The notes: a model not told the origin generated them from the sequence alone. A stretch of DNA of 64,000 bases from Snodgrassella alvi wkB2 (GCF_000600005.1 NZ_CP007446.1:62001-126000), one strand, 5' to 3'. Shown: positions 1-15,408, numbered from the stretch's first letter. Translations and numbers: made by a program.

Positions 1-1
1 A

Positions 2-172
2 TTTACATCAGAACAAATTGCCAACATCAAACGTCTGTATAAAATTCTTTACCGCCAGGGATTGGCTTATGCTGATGCTAAAGCCAGAATTATTGCTGAA
101 GCAGATTCAGCACCTGAGTTACATGTGTTTAAAGAATTTTTTGCACAATCAACACGTGGCATTATTCGTTAG
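2..172 (+). CDS. lpxA: UDP-N-acetylglucosamine acyltransferase, C-terminal end only
   Basis: The window opens inside this gene; only the last 56 codons and the TAG stop are present. LpxA transfers a hydroxyacyl chain from acyl carrier protein to UDP-GlcNAc in the cytoplasm, the first step of lipid A synthesis. The visible part is the alpha-helical C-terminal domain that follows the left-handed beta-helix. It contains the typical helix 'IKRLYKILYRQGL' and ends in 'FFAQSTRGIIR', matching the family ending 'FFxxSTRGLIR'. The upstream part, including the catalytic histidine, lies outside the window. A hairpin terminator follows within 20 bp, so lpxA ends its transcription unit. Confidence 0.9.
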   Translation, partial: FTSEQIANIKRLYKILYRQGLAYADAKARIIAEADSAPELHVFKEFFAQSTRGIIR

Positions 173-188
173 ATCAGGCGAAATACAA

Positions 189-222
189 CAGGTAGATAAT
201 CAACAATTAATCTACCTGTTTT
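189..222 (+). terminator. Rho-independent terminator after lpxA
   Basis: A perfect 9-bp stem (CAGGTAGAT / ATCTACCTG) with a 12-nt loop is followed by TTTT, 17 bp after the lpxA stop. The T-run is short. Confidence 0.65.
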
Positions 223-821
223 ACATTTAAAGATAGAAATCCAGATACAGATATTTAATAGATGGATTATTTAATAATCTAGAAAATTTTTACATCAAAT
301 TTACTACATAACAATATCTAAATTTTACAAGTTATTTTAATAAGTACCTCAGAAAAATCTGCTGAATAATAAACTCTGTTATTCCATAACTCTGGAAAGC
401 AATATTGATATATTGCTTTTATTAATACTTATATCGTGAAAATTTCATTATAAATATAAAAGGGAGAATCAATCGTTTGAATGGTTATAAATATATTTTT
501 TGAAATATTGGACATCATCAGTTCAGCACTTTTCTAAAAACAAATAAAAAAGAAAAGGGCGGTGATAAAAGACTAAGGAAAAAATGACATCATGTATATT
601 TTATTAGTGCCTATATTATCGATTATATGAATAGTCTCCACTCAGTAATATGATATTCCTTCCCACTAGAAATAATATACGCAACTATATTGATATCAGT
701 AATTATGAATAATTATTTAATATGCGCAAACGGATACAAAAATAGTTTAGGTATTTAATTATGATGTCAAATTTTATTGTAGTATTATTTAATTAAATGT
801 ATTGAAATAAAAATAATCTAT
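223..821. other. AT-rich intergenic stretch, no gene seen
   Basis: About 600 bp of very AT-rich sequence lie between the lpxA terminator and the terminator of the convergent tonB operon. I find no convincing ORF, RNA gene or repeat array in it on either strand. Confidence 0.5.
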
Positions 822-854
822 TAAAAAATGGACTTTCCTCGATAGAAAGTCCAT
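822..854 (-). terminator. Terminator of the tonB-exbB-exbD operon
   Basis: A perfect 10-bp inverted repeat (ATGGACTTTC / GAAAGTCCAT) with a 7-nt loop lies 29 bp beyond the exbD stop. On the minus strand the stem is followed by TTTTTTAA, a good intrinsic terminator for the operon. Confidence 0.8.
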
Positions 855-882
855 TTAATAGAATTATATTGAGATATTTAAT

Positions 883-1299
883 TTACGATTTATCTTCCGT
901 AACAAAGCCAACTTTTACCAAACCTGCATCCCGAGCAGCGGCTAATACCTGAGCAACATGATCATAAGCAACGTGTTTATCAGCAGCTATCGCCAGTACT
1001 AGTTCTGGATCTGCCTGAGCCTTTAGATGTAAATCATTTTTTAGTTGAGTTAGGGAAAGTGTTTGTTCGCCTAATTTATATTGCCCGTCAGCACCAATCG
1101 ATAAGCGTAATGGAGATTTTGGTTCTGTTTGCTCCGTAGGATTAGCGGTGGTAGGTAAAGTTAACGGGATGGAATGAGTTAATACTGGCATCGTAATCAT
1201 AAAGACAATCAAGAGTACCAGCATTACATCAACCAGCGGCGTTACATTAATATCAGCTGATTCATGTACCTCATCATCACTGAAATGACCGAATGCCAT
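883..1299 (-). CDS. exbD: Biopolymer transport protein ExbD
   Basis: ExbD is the small inner-membrane partner of ExbB. Together they use the proton motive force to energise TonB, which opens outer-membrane receptors for siderophores, haem or vitamin B12. The 138-residue protein has a short cytoplasmic N-terminus, one membrane helix (about residues 20-40) carrying the essential aspartate in 'INVTPLVDVMLVLLIVF', and a periplasmic domain. ATG at 1299 is chosen because GAGG lies upstream; a GTG one codon earlier overlaps the exbB stop and is possible. It is the last gene of tonB-exbB-exbD, separated from exbB by only 2 bp. Confidence 0.93.
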   Translation of the reverse strand: MAFGHFSDDEVHESADINVTPLVDVMLVLLIVFMITMPVLTHSIPLTLPTTANPTEQTEPKSPLRLSIGADGQYKLGEQTLSLTQLKNDLHLKAQADPELVLAIAADKHVAYDHVAQVLAAARDAGLVKVGFVTEDKS

Positions 1300-1301
1300 C
1301 A

Positions 1302-1967
1302 CTATTCCTCATTATTTAATAATTGTGCATGTAAATCATGAGCAAAACCATCAAGATCACGACTTAAATTTTTCTTGCTGCGTACCAGACCATTGTAAAA
1401 CAGTAAAGCCGGAATCGCTGCAAATAAACCTATGGCGGTAGAAATTAATGCCTCACCTATAGGACCAGCTACAGCAGCAATACTCATCTGTCCGCTATGG
1501 CCAATATTAATTAAAGCATGATAAATACCCCATACAGTACCAAATAATCCGATAAATGGAGCACTTGAACTTATTGATGCCAATACAGTCAGTCCACTCT
1601 CATAGTGGCGCATAATCTGTTCCATACTATTACGAATCTGACTGGTAAGGTAGCGGTTAAAAGGCATGGCCGCAGCCAAAGAATGATTAGCTTTATCATG
1701 ATAAAGCTTACTTGCGTGTAATGCATCACGAGTCAGTAAAGCCACCGGTGAATGGTTTTCAGCCAGTTCATGTTGCAATTGAACCAGATTCTCAGCTGTC
1801 TCAAAGCAATTTAAAGCTATGCGATTATCCCGCCTTGCGCACCATAAACTCCAGCATCGAACCAAAGCAATAATCCAGGTTATAATGCTCATCAAGACAA
1901 GAATAGCCAGAACAGTTAGCAAAATCCAACCGCTTTGAGCATAAATTGAAGCAATATTACCATCCAT
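1302..1967 (-). CDS. exbB: TonB-system proton channel protein ExbB
   Basis: ExbB is the MotA/TolQ-type proton channel subunit that forms the pentamer around ExbD and TonB in the inner membrane. The roughly 221-residue protein has three membrane helices (near residues 10-35, 125-150 and 160-190) and the family signature around 'SSAPFIGLFGTVWGIYHAL' and 'ALISTAIGLFAAIPALLFYN'. An in-frame TTG lies 18 bp upstream, but the ATG at 1967 is preferred. It sits between tonB and exbD in one minus-strand operon. TolQ is a relative, but linkage to a TonB gene supports ExbB. Confidence 0.92.
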   Translation of the reverse strand: MDGNIASIYAQSGWILLTVLAILVLMSIITWIIALVRCWSLWCARRDNRIALNCFETAENLVQLQHELAENHSPVALLTRDALHASKLYHDKANHSLAAAMPFNRYLTSQIRNSMEQIMRHYESGLTVLASISSSAPFIGLFGTVWGIYHALINIGHSGQMSIAAVAGPIGEALISTAIGLFAAIPALLFYNGLVRSKKNLSRDLDGFAHDLHAQLLNNEE

Positions 1968-2050
1968 AAGAATAATTACCTTCAAAGTTAATAATGATTT
2001 AACTAAATCATTTAAAATACAAAAATTACATTACTTATCGTTATTTTTTA

Positions 2051-2824
2051 TCAATCTGATATTTTGAATTTTATATTAAACTGATAGTTATAAGAGATTG
2101 GAATACCACCGCGCGTAGCTGGTTTAAAACGATATCTCAGTATTGCCTGCTTAGCAGCCCGGTCAAGACGGCTATAGCCACTACTTTTACTTATAGTGAC
2201 ATTAAGTGCTTTTCCGTCTGCACCTACATAAACCTTTATACCCACCACACCTTCTTCCCCATTACTCCGAGAATCATACGGATAATCCGGGTTTAATGCA
2301 GCCAGATAACCTCCCTGATATTCTTTTGGCACAACTAAGCTACCAGCAGACTGATCACTGCTGTTTTTACCATTTGCAGATTTGGAATCTGATTTTCCGC
2401 CAGTATTTGCAGAAGTAGCATCTGGAACATTGTTGCTAGGTGCAGGCGCTATTGGCGATGATTTTGCTACTGCAGGTATCAGCTTCGGTTCATCCTCTTT
2501 GGGTGGAGTAACTTTAAATTGACTTTGTACTTTGCTAGTTGCTACAGGTTTTATCAGAGTTTTTTCAGGTAGCACTTTTCTAGGCGGTGTTTTTACCGTC
2601 TGTTTATGCACAACATGCTGTTGAGATTCGGGTTGTTGAGGAACATCGTCAGCAATCTTGCCAGCCATATCCGAGCTTATACCTAAATCAACAAAATTCA
2701 GTGCTTGTATATTATTATCAACTTTAATCTGCTGTTCATTAAATGCTATTGTCCAAAATAAAATAGCATGTACGCCCAGCACTAAAATAACAATTAAAAA
2801 ATTGACTTTGCGTTGGTTTTCCAT
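2051..2824 (-). CDS. tonB: Energy transducer TonB
   Basis: TonB spans the periplasm and transmits inner-membrane energy to outer-membrane receptors. This 257-residue protein has a short cytoplasmic N-terminus, a membrane anchor near residues 8-28 with the conserved His ('VHAILFWT'), a long proline- and lysine-rich periplasmic linker (about residues 60-160), and a C-terminal domain (about 170-257) with 'YPYDSRSNGEEGVVGIKVYV' and the terminal 'RYRFKPAT' strand. It is first in an operon with exbB and exbD (83 bp between tonB and the exbB start). A Fur-box-like sequence lies just upstream, consistent with iron repression. Confidence 0.93.
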   Translation of the reverse strand: MENQRKVNFLIVILVLGVHAILFWTIAFNEQQIKVDNNIQALNFVDLGISSDMAGKIADDVPQQPESQQHVVHKQTVKTPPRKVLPEKTLIKPVATSKVQSQFKVTPPKEDEPKLIPAVAKSSPIAPAPSNNVPDATSANTGGKSDSKSANGKNSSDQSAGSLVVPKEYQGGYLAALNPDYPYDSRSNGEEGVVGIKVYVGADGKALNVTISKSSGYSRLDRAAKQAILRYRFKPATRGGIPISYNYQFNIKFKISD

Positions 2825-2834
2825 ATCATTGCAT

Positions 2835-2853
2835 GATAATAGAAACCATTATT
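2835..2853 (-). promoter_or_regulatory. Candidate Fur box upstream of tonB
   Basis: GATAATAGAAACCATTATT matches the 19-bp consensus GATAATGATAATCATTATC at 14 positions by eye. It lies 11-29 bp upstream of the tonB start, where Fur would block transcription or initiation. TonB operons are classic Fur targets; binding here is inferred. Confidence 0.6.
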
Positions 2854-3614
2854 ATTTGCAATATAACTTAACACTAAAACATAAGAGTGCGTTAATCAGT
2901 TAGATTGGGCAATTTATAAGCTTGTTAAAGCGTAAACAGATCGTATTTAAAGCTTTAATTAATACACCTATATACAATTATCAAAACAATATAATTATGA
3001 CTTGATTCTACTTAATATTTAAAAACAAAATATAAGATTAATTAAAATAGAAAATTATCTGATTATCGGAATTAATTTAGAACTATTAATTAAAGGTAAC
3101 AGAAAAACCGCTTTATCTTTATATATATCTATATCTCTAAATTTAGCTAATACTATTCTGACAAAATCAAAATATAAAAAAACAGCAACAGACTAAAGTT
3201 AGAAAAATAGCTATAGGATACATCTATATAGTATAGAGTTCATAAAGTACAAGATAAAAGTTAAGTTAATTATTTAATTGATATATTTTAACAACAAAAA
3301 AGTTTACTGAAGCTCTATTATAGAAACGATAGCCTTAAATATATCTAAATTAAATTTGGTTTAATCAATAAAGCCTGAGTCGAAGTAGTTCACAATAATT
3401 TAAAGTGAGTATATGAAAGTGCCAAATACAAATAAATATAAGAAGAGTCATCTAGTCACAAGTAAAAGGAAATAGAGGGTATAAACAAGTCAACATCCCT
3501 ATCGGCAGATAGCGGAGTCAAATAAAACAGCAAAGACTGAGTCAAAGGCACCAAAAATAAACACAGGAAAAACAGTTGAATGAGGAGAAAGTCAAAAATA
3601 AATGCAGGCAGGAG
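2854..3614. other. AT-rich intergenic stretch upstream of the rRNA operon
   Basis: About 760 bp without a convincing gene. The sequence is very A/T-rich up to about 3,400 and becomes more balanced near the rRNA promoter. A short reading frame on the minus strand (3456-3677) overlaps the rrn promoter and shows no family resemblance, so I do not call it. Confidence 0.5.
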
Positions 3615-3643
3615 TTGACAGGGGATTTGTGGAGGCGTATAGT
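3615..3643 (+). promoter_or_regulatory. rRNA operon promoter
   Basis: TTGACA (3615-3620) and TATAGT (3638-3643) are separated by exactly 17 bp, about 220 bp upstream of mature 16S. The -35 is perfect and the -10 matches five of six bases. An A-rich tract about 20 bp upstream could act as an UP element. Confidence 0.8.
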
Positions 3644-3713
3644 TCGCCTTCTTCGCTGATGACGCGACACGAAACAAACGAACAGTTTAAAGTAGAACGC
3701 AGTCGAAAGCAAC

Positions 3714-3724
3714 GCTCTTTAACA
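3714..3724 (+). promoter_or_regulatory. boxA antitermination site in the rRNA leader
   Basis: GCTCTTTAACA matches the bacterial boxA consensus TGCTCTTTAACA, the NusB/NusE binding site that lets RNA polymerase read through rRNA without Rho termination. It sits about 70 bp after the promoter, as expected. Confidence 0.8.
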
Positions 3725-3731
3725 GAACAGA

Positions 3732-3752
3732 TTACCGATAAGTGTGAGTGCC
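3732..3752 (+). other. 16S processing stem, left arm
   Basis: These 21 bases pair with 5426-5446 downstream of 16S; the arms are complementary at 20 of 21 positions and the remaining pair is a G-U wobble. Such stems are RNase III substrates that release pre-16S. Confidence 0.8.
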
Positions 3753-3863
3753 AAGCGGCCTCACACTGATTCAGAGAGACAAGATAAAAACATTTCTTGT
3801 CAATAACTTTGAAGCAGACCAGTGAAACCGGAGGGAACTTCGGGATTACAAAAAGCTAAGATT

Positions 3864-5405
<1,542 letters not shown>

Positions 5406-5425
5406 GAGAAAAGAAGGGGCTGATT

Positions 5426-5446
5426 GGCATTCACACTTATCGGTAA
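5426..5446 (+). other. 16S processing stem, right arm
   Basis: Pairs with 3732-3752 to close the pre-16S stem. The arm begins about 20 bp after the 16S 3' end and precedes tRNA-Ile by 33 bp. Confidence 0.8.
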
Positions 5447-5479
5447 ACTGAAAAGATGCGAGAAGAGACTGAATAAACT

Positions 5480-5556
<77 letters not shown>

Positions 5557-5572
5557 CTTATTTAAGGACAGA

Positions 5573-5648
5573 GGGGGCATAGCTCAGTTGGTAGAGCACC
5601 TGCTTTGCAAGCAGGGGGTCATCGGTTCGATCCCGTTTGCCTCCACCA
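5573..5648 (+). tRNA. alaT: tRNA-Ala (anticodon TGC)
   Basis: A 76-nt cloverleaf: acceptor GGGGGCA pairs with TGCCTCC (one G-U), with A discriminator and encoded CCA (5646-5648). The anticodon TGC is at 5606-5608. It is separated from tRNA-Ile by 16 bp and lies in the rRNA spacer. Confidence 0.97.
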
Positions 5649-5960
5649 CCACTCTGAGGAGGTTGGGTTCAGTAAAATACTTTGGAAATTAAAGGCAGTT
5701 CAGAGAGCTGATTTTAATTTGCGAAGTAACGCATCGATCTTTAACAAATTGGAAAGCCGAAATCAACAAACAAAGATTGGAGCATAGAACTGATTCTGGA
5801 GACAGAAGAAGAGAAGTGCTGCAAGAATTGGGTGATGATTGTATCGCTGAACAACGAGCACAAAAGGCGTTGTTCAGACAACCAAAGCAGTAAGCTTTAT
5901 GAGAGTAAAGGCCTTAAGTCAGAGATACTAGTCAACGGTATGCTGACGAAGTCAGGAGGT
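5649..5960 (+). other. Distal 16S-23S spacer with second boxA
   Basis: About 310 bp between tRNA-Ala and the 23S processing stem. A boxA-like ATCTTTAACA occurs at 5737-5746, as in other rrn spacers, and probably maintains antitermination into 23S. No coding sequence is evident. Confidence 0.7.
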
Positions 5961-5973
5961 TCTTGAAATGATA

Positions 5974-5981
<8 letters not shown>
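5961..5981 (+). other. 23S processing stem, left arm
   Basis: These 21 bases are complementary to 8857-8877 with a single mismatch. The inner part is the terminal helix of 23S itself; the outer part forms the RNase III processing stalk. Confidence 0.8.
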
Positions 5982-8856
<2,875 letters not shown>

Positions 8857-8864
<8 letters not shown>

Positions 8865-8877
8865 ATCATTTGAAGAA
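8857..8877 (+). other. 23S processing stem, right arm
   Basis: Pairs with 5961-5981 to form the long stalk that closes pre-23S; only one position is unpaired. Confidence 0.8.
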
Positions 8878-8965
8878 CTTCGTGCAGTAAATGCACAGAA
8901 TGATAAAGCTTACTGATGAATACACATCATCACCGAGATTAAGGCTTTCTGATTTGACAGTTTAA

Positions 8966-9082
8966 TGTCTGGCGGCCATAGCGGGTTGGTCCCACGCCTT
9001 CCCATCCCGAACAGGACCGTGAAACGACCTAGCGCCGATGATAGTATGGATTGCCCATGTGAAAGTAGGACACCGCCAGACT
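8966..9082 (+). rRNA. rrf: 5S ribosomal RNA
   Basis: About 117 nt. The 5' GTCTGGCGG pairs with the 3' CCGCCAGAC. The loop region with TCCCACGCCTTCCCATCCCG and the CGAACAGG segment are typical of 5S. It starts about 100 bp after 23S, is the last gene of the operon, and is followed by a strong terminator. Confidence 0.95.
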
Positions 9083-9093
9083 CCCCATAGAAG

Positions 9094-9122
9094 AACCCGG
9101 TTGATTAGTCAACCGGGTTTCT
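9094..9122 (+). terminator. rRNA operon terminator
   Basis: A perfect 11-bp stem (AACCCGGTTGA / TCAACCGGGTT) with a 4-nt loop and a short T-run, 12 bp after 5S. Confidence 0.9.
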
Positions 9123-9195
9123 TACTTTAAGTACTGAGAAGTACCACAGAAGAAAAAACAATACCGCAGCAGCCTGATGGCTGCTGTTGCTGTAT

Positions 9196-9384
9196 CTAGG
9201 TCAGAGAGGGGAAGGACTGCTGACGCAGTGCTTCGTAAAGGACGATAGCGGCGGCGTTGGACAGGTTCAGTGAGCGGATGTGCTCTGACTGCGGAATTCG
9301 CAGACACTGCTCAGCGCGTGCCTGTGCGAATGCTTGGGGCAGTCCGGTGGTTTCGCGACCGAAGAGAAAGTAGATTTGCTGACA
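9196..9384 (-). pseudogene. trmL: trmL remnant: tRNA (cytidine/uridine-2'-O)-methyltransferase C-terminus
   Basis: Read on the minus strand, this stretch encodes '[15 protein letters not shown]' and then '[18 protein letters not shown]' before a TAG stop. These are motifs 2 and 3 of the SPOUT-class TrmL methyltransferase, the AdoMet-binding trefoil knot. TrmL normally has about 155 residues and methylates the wobble base of tRNA-Leu. Only the last 62 or so codons are present. Upstream, the sequence stops resembling the family and no start codon or N-terminal half is found, so the gene is broken. It lies immediately behind the rRNA operon, a place where rearrangement between rrn copies is common. 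A complete copy may exist elsewhere. Confidence 0.8.
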
Positions 9385-9872
9385 GGTAGACTTGTGAATT
9401 AGTCTGAGTTTCGGTTATCCCGATGAACATTTTAAATTTCACTGCTATAAGTACTATGTACTATAGCTTTGGATACAAGCTTTAGTGGCTGAAATATAAT
9501 TTAGGAAAAATTAAAAACTTTTGATTACTGTTTATATAGATGATTGCTCTATAAACGATTCGATAACTATTTAACTGTTCTGAAATAGATTCTGGTCAGA
9601 CTTAAATATTGTTTCACTTATATAATTATTGTGCTGCCCTGTAGTAGTAAGCAGTTATTGTGAACCATTTTTTGCATATTGTTTATTCCGTCCGTGTTTT
9701 CTTCTGACAGACTCTTCCTGTTATGTGATTAGTATGATAAGTTTTGACTGGGAGATTTATAGGCAGAAATTTTAAGCCAATTGTTTGTCGGGTAGTAAAA
9801 GTCAGTACGATTATTTCTCATTGAATGAGTTTATTCAGTACATTTAATACCCAAATGGTAATAGGTAATACA
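9385..9872. other. Intergenic stretch upstream of the PTS operon
   Basis: About 490 bp between the trmL remnant and the PTS EIIA gene. No coding potential stands out. It presumably holds the PTS promoter, but I cannot choose a -35/-10 pair with confidence. Confidence 0.4.
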
Positions 9873-10277
9873 ATGATAGGTTTGATGATTGTTACCCACG
9901 AGACAGTAGGGCAGGCAAATATGCAATTAATCCGGCATATTTTTGGCTCTGTACCTGATAAAGTTACTTTAATCGGGGTACGTAGTAGTGATTCAGTTGA
10001 AAGTATACATGCTGAGGTTGTAGAAAAACTGGCTTCTTTGGATTATGGTCACGGTGTATTGATTCTCACTGATATTTTCGGCGCTACACCTTGTAATCTG
10101 GTGCGCCGGTTAATTCAGAGTGACAATGTAATTCTGCTAACTGGTCTTAATGCTCCAATGCTGGTTAAGGCACTTCAACATTTTACTAAAGCAGATGATG
10201 TACATAAATTTGCAGATGAAGTTAAAGCTGCTGCTATTGCCGGCATTATGACTATTTCTAATCAGGATGAGCTTTGA
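9873..10277 (+). CDS. PTS EIIA component, mannose (ManX-like) family
   Basis: Single-domain EIIA of the mannose family, about 134 residues. The phosphoacceptor is the His in 'MIGLMIVTHE' (residue 9), matching the active-site His of ManX; 'GVLILTDIFGATPCN' is the second conserved segment. It would accept phosphate from HPr. The upstream reading frame is open from an earlier ATG at 9825, but the family begins at 'MIGLMIV' and an AGG lies 9-11 bp before 9873, so I start there. It overlaps the HPr reading frame and belongs to a three-gene operon without EIIB or EIIC. In Neisseria and other proteobacteria such truncated systems are regulatory rather than sugar-importing. Confidence 0.88.
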   Translation: MIGLMIVTHETVGQANMQLIRHIFGSVPDKVTLIGVRSSDSVESIHAEVVEKLASLDYGHGVLILTDIFGATPCNLVRRLIQSDNVILLTGLNAPMLVKALQHFTKADDVHKFADEVKAAAIAGIMTISNQDEL

Positions 10278-10278
10278 A

Positions 10279-10548
10279 ATGGTAAAAAAGGAAATTGAGA
10301 TTATTAACAAGCTTGGTTTGCATGCACGGGCGTCAAATAAATTTACTCAGGTAGCCAGCCGGTTTCAGTGCGAAGTATGGGTAACCCGGAAAGATCGCCG
10401 CGTTAATGGTAAAAGCATTATGGGACTAATGATGCTGGCTGCGGCACAAGGTAGTGTAGTTGAGCTGGAAACTGACGGTGTTGACGAAAGCCAGGCAATG
10501 CAAGCACTGGTTGAGCTGATTAATAATTATTTTGGTGAAGACGAATAA
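10279..10548 (+). CDS. ptsH: Phosphocarrier protein HPr
   Basis: HPr is the small cytoplasmic carrier that takes phosphate from EI and passes it to EIIA. Starting at the ATG at 10279 puts the catalytic histidine of 'GLHARAS' exactly at residue 15 and the regulatory serine of 'VNGKSIMGLM' exactly at residue 46, the standard HPr numbering; this favours it over the in-frame ATG at 10267. The protein has 89 residues. Ser46 suggests regulation by HPr kinase/phosphorylase, which many Neisseriaceae carry, though none is in this window. The gene overlaps ptsI at TAATG. Confidence 0.95.
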   Translation: MVKKEIEIINKLGLHARASNKFTQVASRFQCEVWVTRKDRRVNGKSIMGLMMLAAAQGSVVELETDGVDESQAMQALVELINNYFGEDE

Positions 10549-12305
10549 TGAGTATCGTCCTGCATGGTGTTGCAGTAGGGGCCGGTGTTGCTATCGGTCG
10601 TGCTCATCTGGTGGTGCGCGGTATGGATGATGTGCCACATCAGGAGTTGTCGATTGAAGAAGTGCCCGCAGAAGTTGCCCGTTATGAGCAGGCAATCAAA
10701 ACAACTCGCCGTCAGTTAGAGCAGTTGCGTACAGATATTCCGCAAAATGCACCTTCAGAACTGGGAGCGTTTATTTCTCTGCACCTGATGCTGGTAGGTG
10801 ATGTAAGTCTGTCCAGAGAGCCTGTAGATATTATTGAAGCACAATGTGTTAATGCAGAGTGGGCATTAAAACTGCAAACGGATAAACTTTCAGATCAGTT
10901 TGATGCAATTGAAGATAATTATTTACGCGCACGCAAGCAGGATATGCTGCAAGTAGTTGAGCGTATTTTTAAAAATCTGATAGGTTTATCGACAGAAGTC
11001 GTGACTGAAGCGGAAGATTTTGAAGAAGATACGATTCTTGTTGCCCACGATTTATCGCCGGCAGATACGGTGTTTTTTAAAGACAGCCGTATTGCTGCAT
11101 TTGTTACTGATGCCGGCGGGCCAACCAGTCATACCGCGATTCTAGGGCGTAGCCTGGATATTCCCTCTGTGATTGCACTGGGCTATGCGCGGGAATTAAT
11201 TAATGAAGATGAGCTGATTATTGTAGATGGCACAATGGGTGTAGTTATTATTGCACCTGATGATGTTATTTTAAAGGAATATCGCCGACGTTTGCGGGAA
11301 TTTCGCAGCTTAAGACGGCAGTTAAATAAACTTAAGAATACGGCAGCAACAACATTAGATGGAATCAATATTGAGTTGTTGGGTAATATTGAAAGTGCTA
11401 ATGACATAAAAGCACTGCATAGTCTGGGTATGGATGGTATCGGACTATATCGCAGTGAGTTTTTTTATCTGAACCGTGATGCTCTGCCTACAGAAGATGA
11501 ACTGTATACCGAATATGCTGATGTGGTTAAAAGGCTGAAGGGTAAAACATTAACCATACGAACAATAGATTTAGGTGTAGATAAAAATCCGCGCTGGTTT
11601 GGTCCTAGTCATACGATGAATCCGGCTTTGGGATTGACCGGTATCCGTTTATGTCTGGCTGAACCTGTGATGTTCCGTACTCAGATGCGGGCAATTATGC
11701 GGGCTGCGGTTTTGGGGCCTGTGCGCATGATGTGGCCAATGATTTCATCAGTGACAGAGATACAGCAGTGTTTGACTCATTTAAATACAGCCAAACAACA
11801 GTTACATGATCGCTTTGAAACCTTTGATGAAAATATTCAGGTTGGGGCGATGATAGAGATTCCGTCAGCTGCACTAACAGTTAATTCTATTTTGAAGATG
11901 ATTGATTTCGTTTCAGTCGGTACTAATGATTTAATTCAGTATACGCTGGCGGCAGACCGTAATGATGAAAGTGTGAGTTATTTATATCAGCCGGGTCATC
12001 CTGCGGTACTGAAATTACTGTTGCATGTTATCCGTACCGCTGCACGTCTGAATAAACCAGTATCCGTGTGCGGAGAAATGGCTGGTGATGCTCAATATAC
12101 ACGGTTATTGATGGCGATGGGGCTGCGCCGGTTTTCGATGAATGCAAATAATATTCTGGCGGTGAAAAATCAGATTATTCAAAGTGATCTGCTAATGCTT
12201 GAAACAGAAGTACAGAAAATATTACGTAATGATGATCCAGATAAAGCATTAAAATTACTGAAAAAATTAAATTCTTCACATGAATTATCTGAAAGTGCGG
12301 ATTAA
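10548..12305 (+). CDS. ptsI: Phosphoenolpyruvate-protein phosphotransferase (Enzyme I)
   Basis: EI autophosphorylates from phosphoenolpyruvate and transfers the phosphate to HPr. The 585-residue protein is normal length: an N-terminal HPr-binding helical domain, the phosphohistidine domain with 'GGPTSHTAILGRS' (His about residue 195), and the C-terminal PEP-binding TIM barrel with 'GIGLYRSEFFYL', the EI signature 'DFVSVGTNDLIQYTLAADR' and catalytic 'SVCGEMAGD' Cys. It is translationally coupled to ptsH by a one-base overlap. With no EIIB/C in the operon the relay probably signals nutrient or nitrogen state. Confidence 0.96.
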   Translation: MSIVLHGVAVGAGVAIGRAHLVVRGMDDVPHQELSIEEVPAEVARYEQAIKTTRRQLEQLRTDIPQNAPSELGAFISLHLMLVGDVSLSREPVDIIEAQCVNAEWALKLQTDKLSDQFDAIEDNYLRARKQDMLQVVERIFKNLIGLSTEVVTEAEDFEEDTILVAHDLSPADTVFFKDSRIAAFVTDAGGPTSHTAILGRSLDIPSVIALGYARELINEDELIIVDGTMGVVIIAPDDVILKEYRRRLREFRSLRRQLNKLKNTAATTLDGINIELLGNIESANDIKALHSLGMDGIGLYRSEFFYLNRDALPTEDELYTEYADVVKRLKGKTLTIRTIDLGVDKNPRWFGPSHTMNPALGLTGIRLCLAEPVMFRTQMRAIMRAAVLGPVRMMWPMISSVTEIQQCLTHLNTAKQQLHDRFETFDENIQVGAMIEIPSAALTVNSILKMIDFVSVGTNDLIQYTLAADRNDESVSYLYQPGHPAVLKLLLHVIRTAARLNKPVSVCGEMAGDAQYTRLLMAMGLRRFSMNANNILAVKNQIIQSDLLMLETEVQKILRNDDPDKALKLLKKLNSSHELSESAD

Positions 12306-12432
12306 ATAAATTGTTTTGTCTGACTTAGCACAGTTTAACTGCGTTTAATGATGATTTTTCTATAATATTTTTGTCAGTATTGTTTTTGCCTGACAATCAG
12401 TATTGAGTAAGTAGTGTTTTCCCGCAAATTGT

Positions 12433-12470
12433 CCACCGATATTCCCTCCCTTGGTATCGGTGGTTTTTTT
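12433..12470 (+). terminator. Terminator of the PTS operon
   Basis: Perfect 9-bp stem CCACCGATA / TATCGGTGG, 13-nt loop, then seven Ts. It lies about 130 bp after ptsI. Confidence 0.85.
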
Positions 12471-12614
12471 TATTTATTTTTATTTATTTTTATATATGCT
12501 ATATAAATATTAAAAATGATTCATGCAATTAATATGATATTGTAGTGTTGATGGATTAAACTCAATAACTATATTGCCAGAATGATTAATTGCAAGTTTG
12601 TGTCTTGAGTAAAC

Positions 12615-12623
12615 TGTTATAAT
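12615..12623 (+). promoter_or_regulatory. Extended -10 promoter for leuS
   Basis: TGTTATAAT is a perfect extended -10 element (TGnTATAAT) ending 34 bp before the leuS start. The -35 region at the right distance (AGTTTG) is weak, which is usual for extended -10 promoters. The preceding 140 bp after the PTS terminator hold nothing else I can recognise. Confidence 0.55.
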
Positions 12624-12654
12624 AGTGGCCTATTTTTATACAATAAACTGATAA

Positions 12655-15300
<2,646 letters not shown>

Positions 15301-15315
15301 TCGCATCATCCGATG

Positions 15316-15346
15316 AAAAAGACATGTTATTAACATGTCTTTTTTT
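15316..15346 (+). terminator. Terminator of leuS
   Basis: A 14-bp palindromic stem (AAAAAGACATGTTA / TAACATGTCTTTTT) with a one-base centre, ending in a T-run 16 bp after the leuS stop. Being symmetric, it could also stop transcripts of the convergent gcd gene. Confidence 0.85.
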
Positions 15347-15408
15347 ATTACATAAATTAATTACGGCGAAATACGCCTAGATTATTTGGCGCCTGTACCA
15401 TAAATAAT

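Noticed and set aside
3456-3677. 73-codon minus-strand ORF upstream of rRNA
   Set aside because: It overlaps the rrn promoter, has low-complexity hydrophobic content and no recognisable motif.
9122-9307. 61-codon minus-strand ORF behind the rRNA operon
   Set aside because: The trmL-derived peptide is in a different frame across the same DNA; this frame has no family resemblance.
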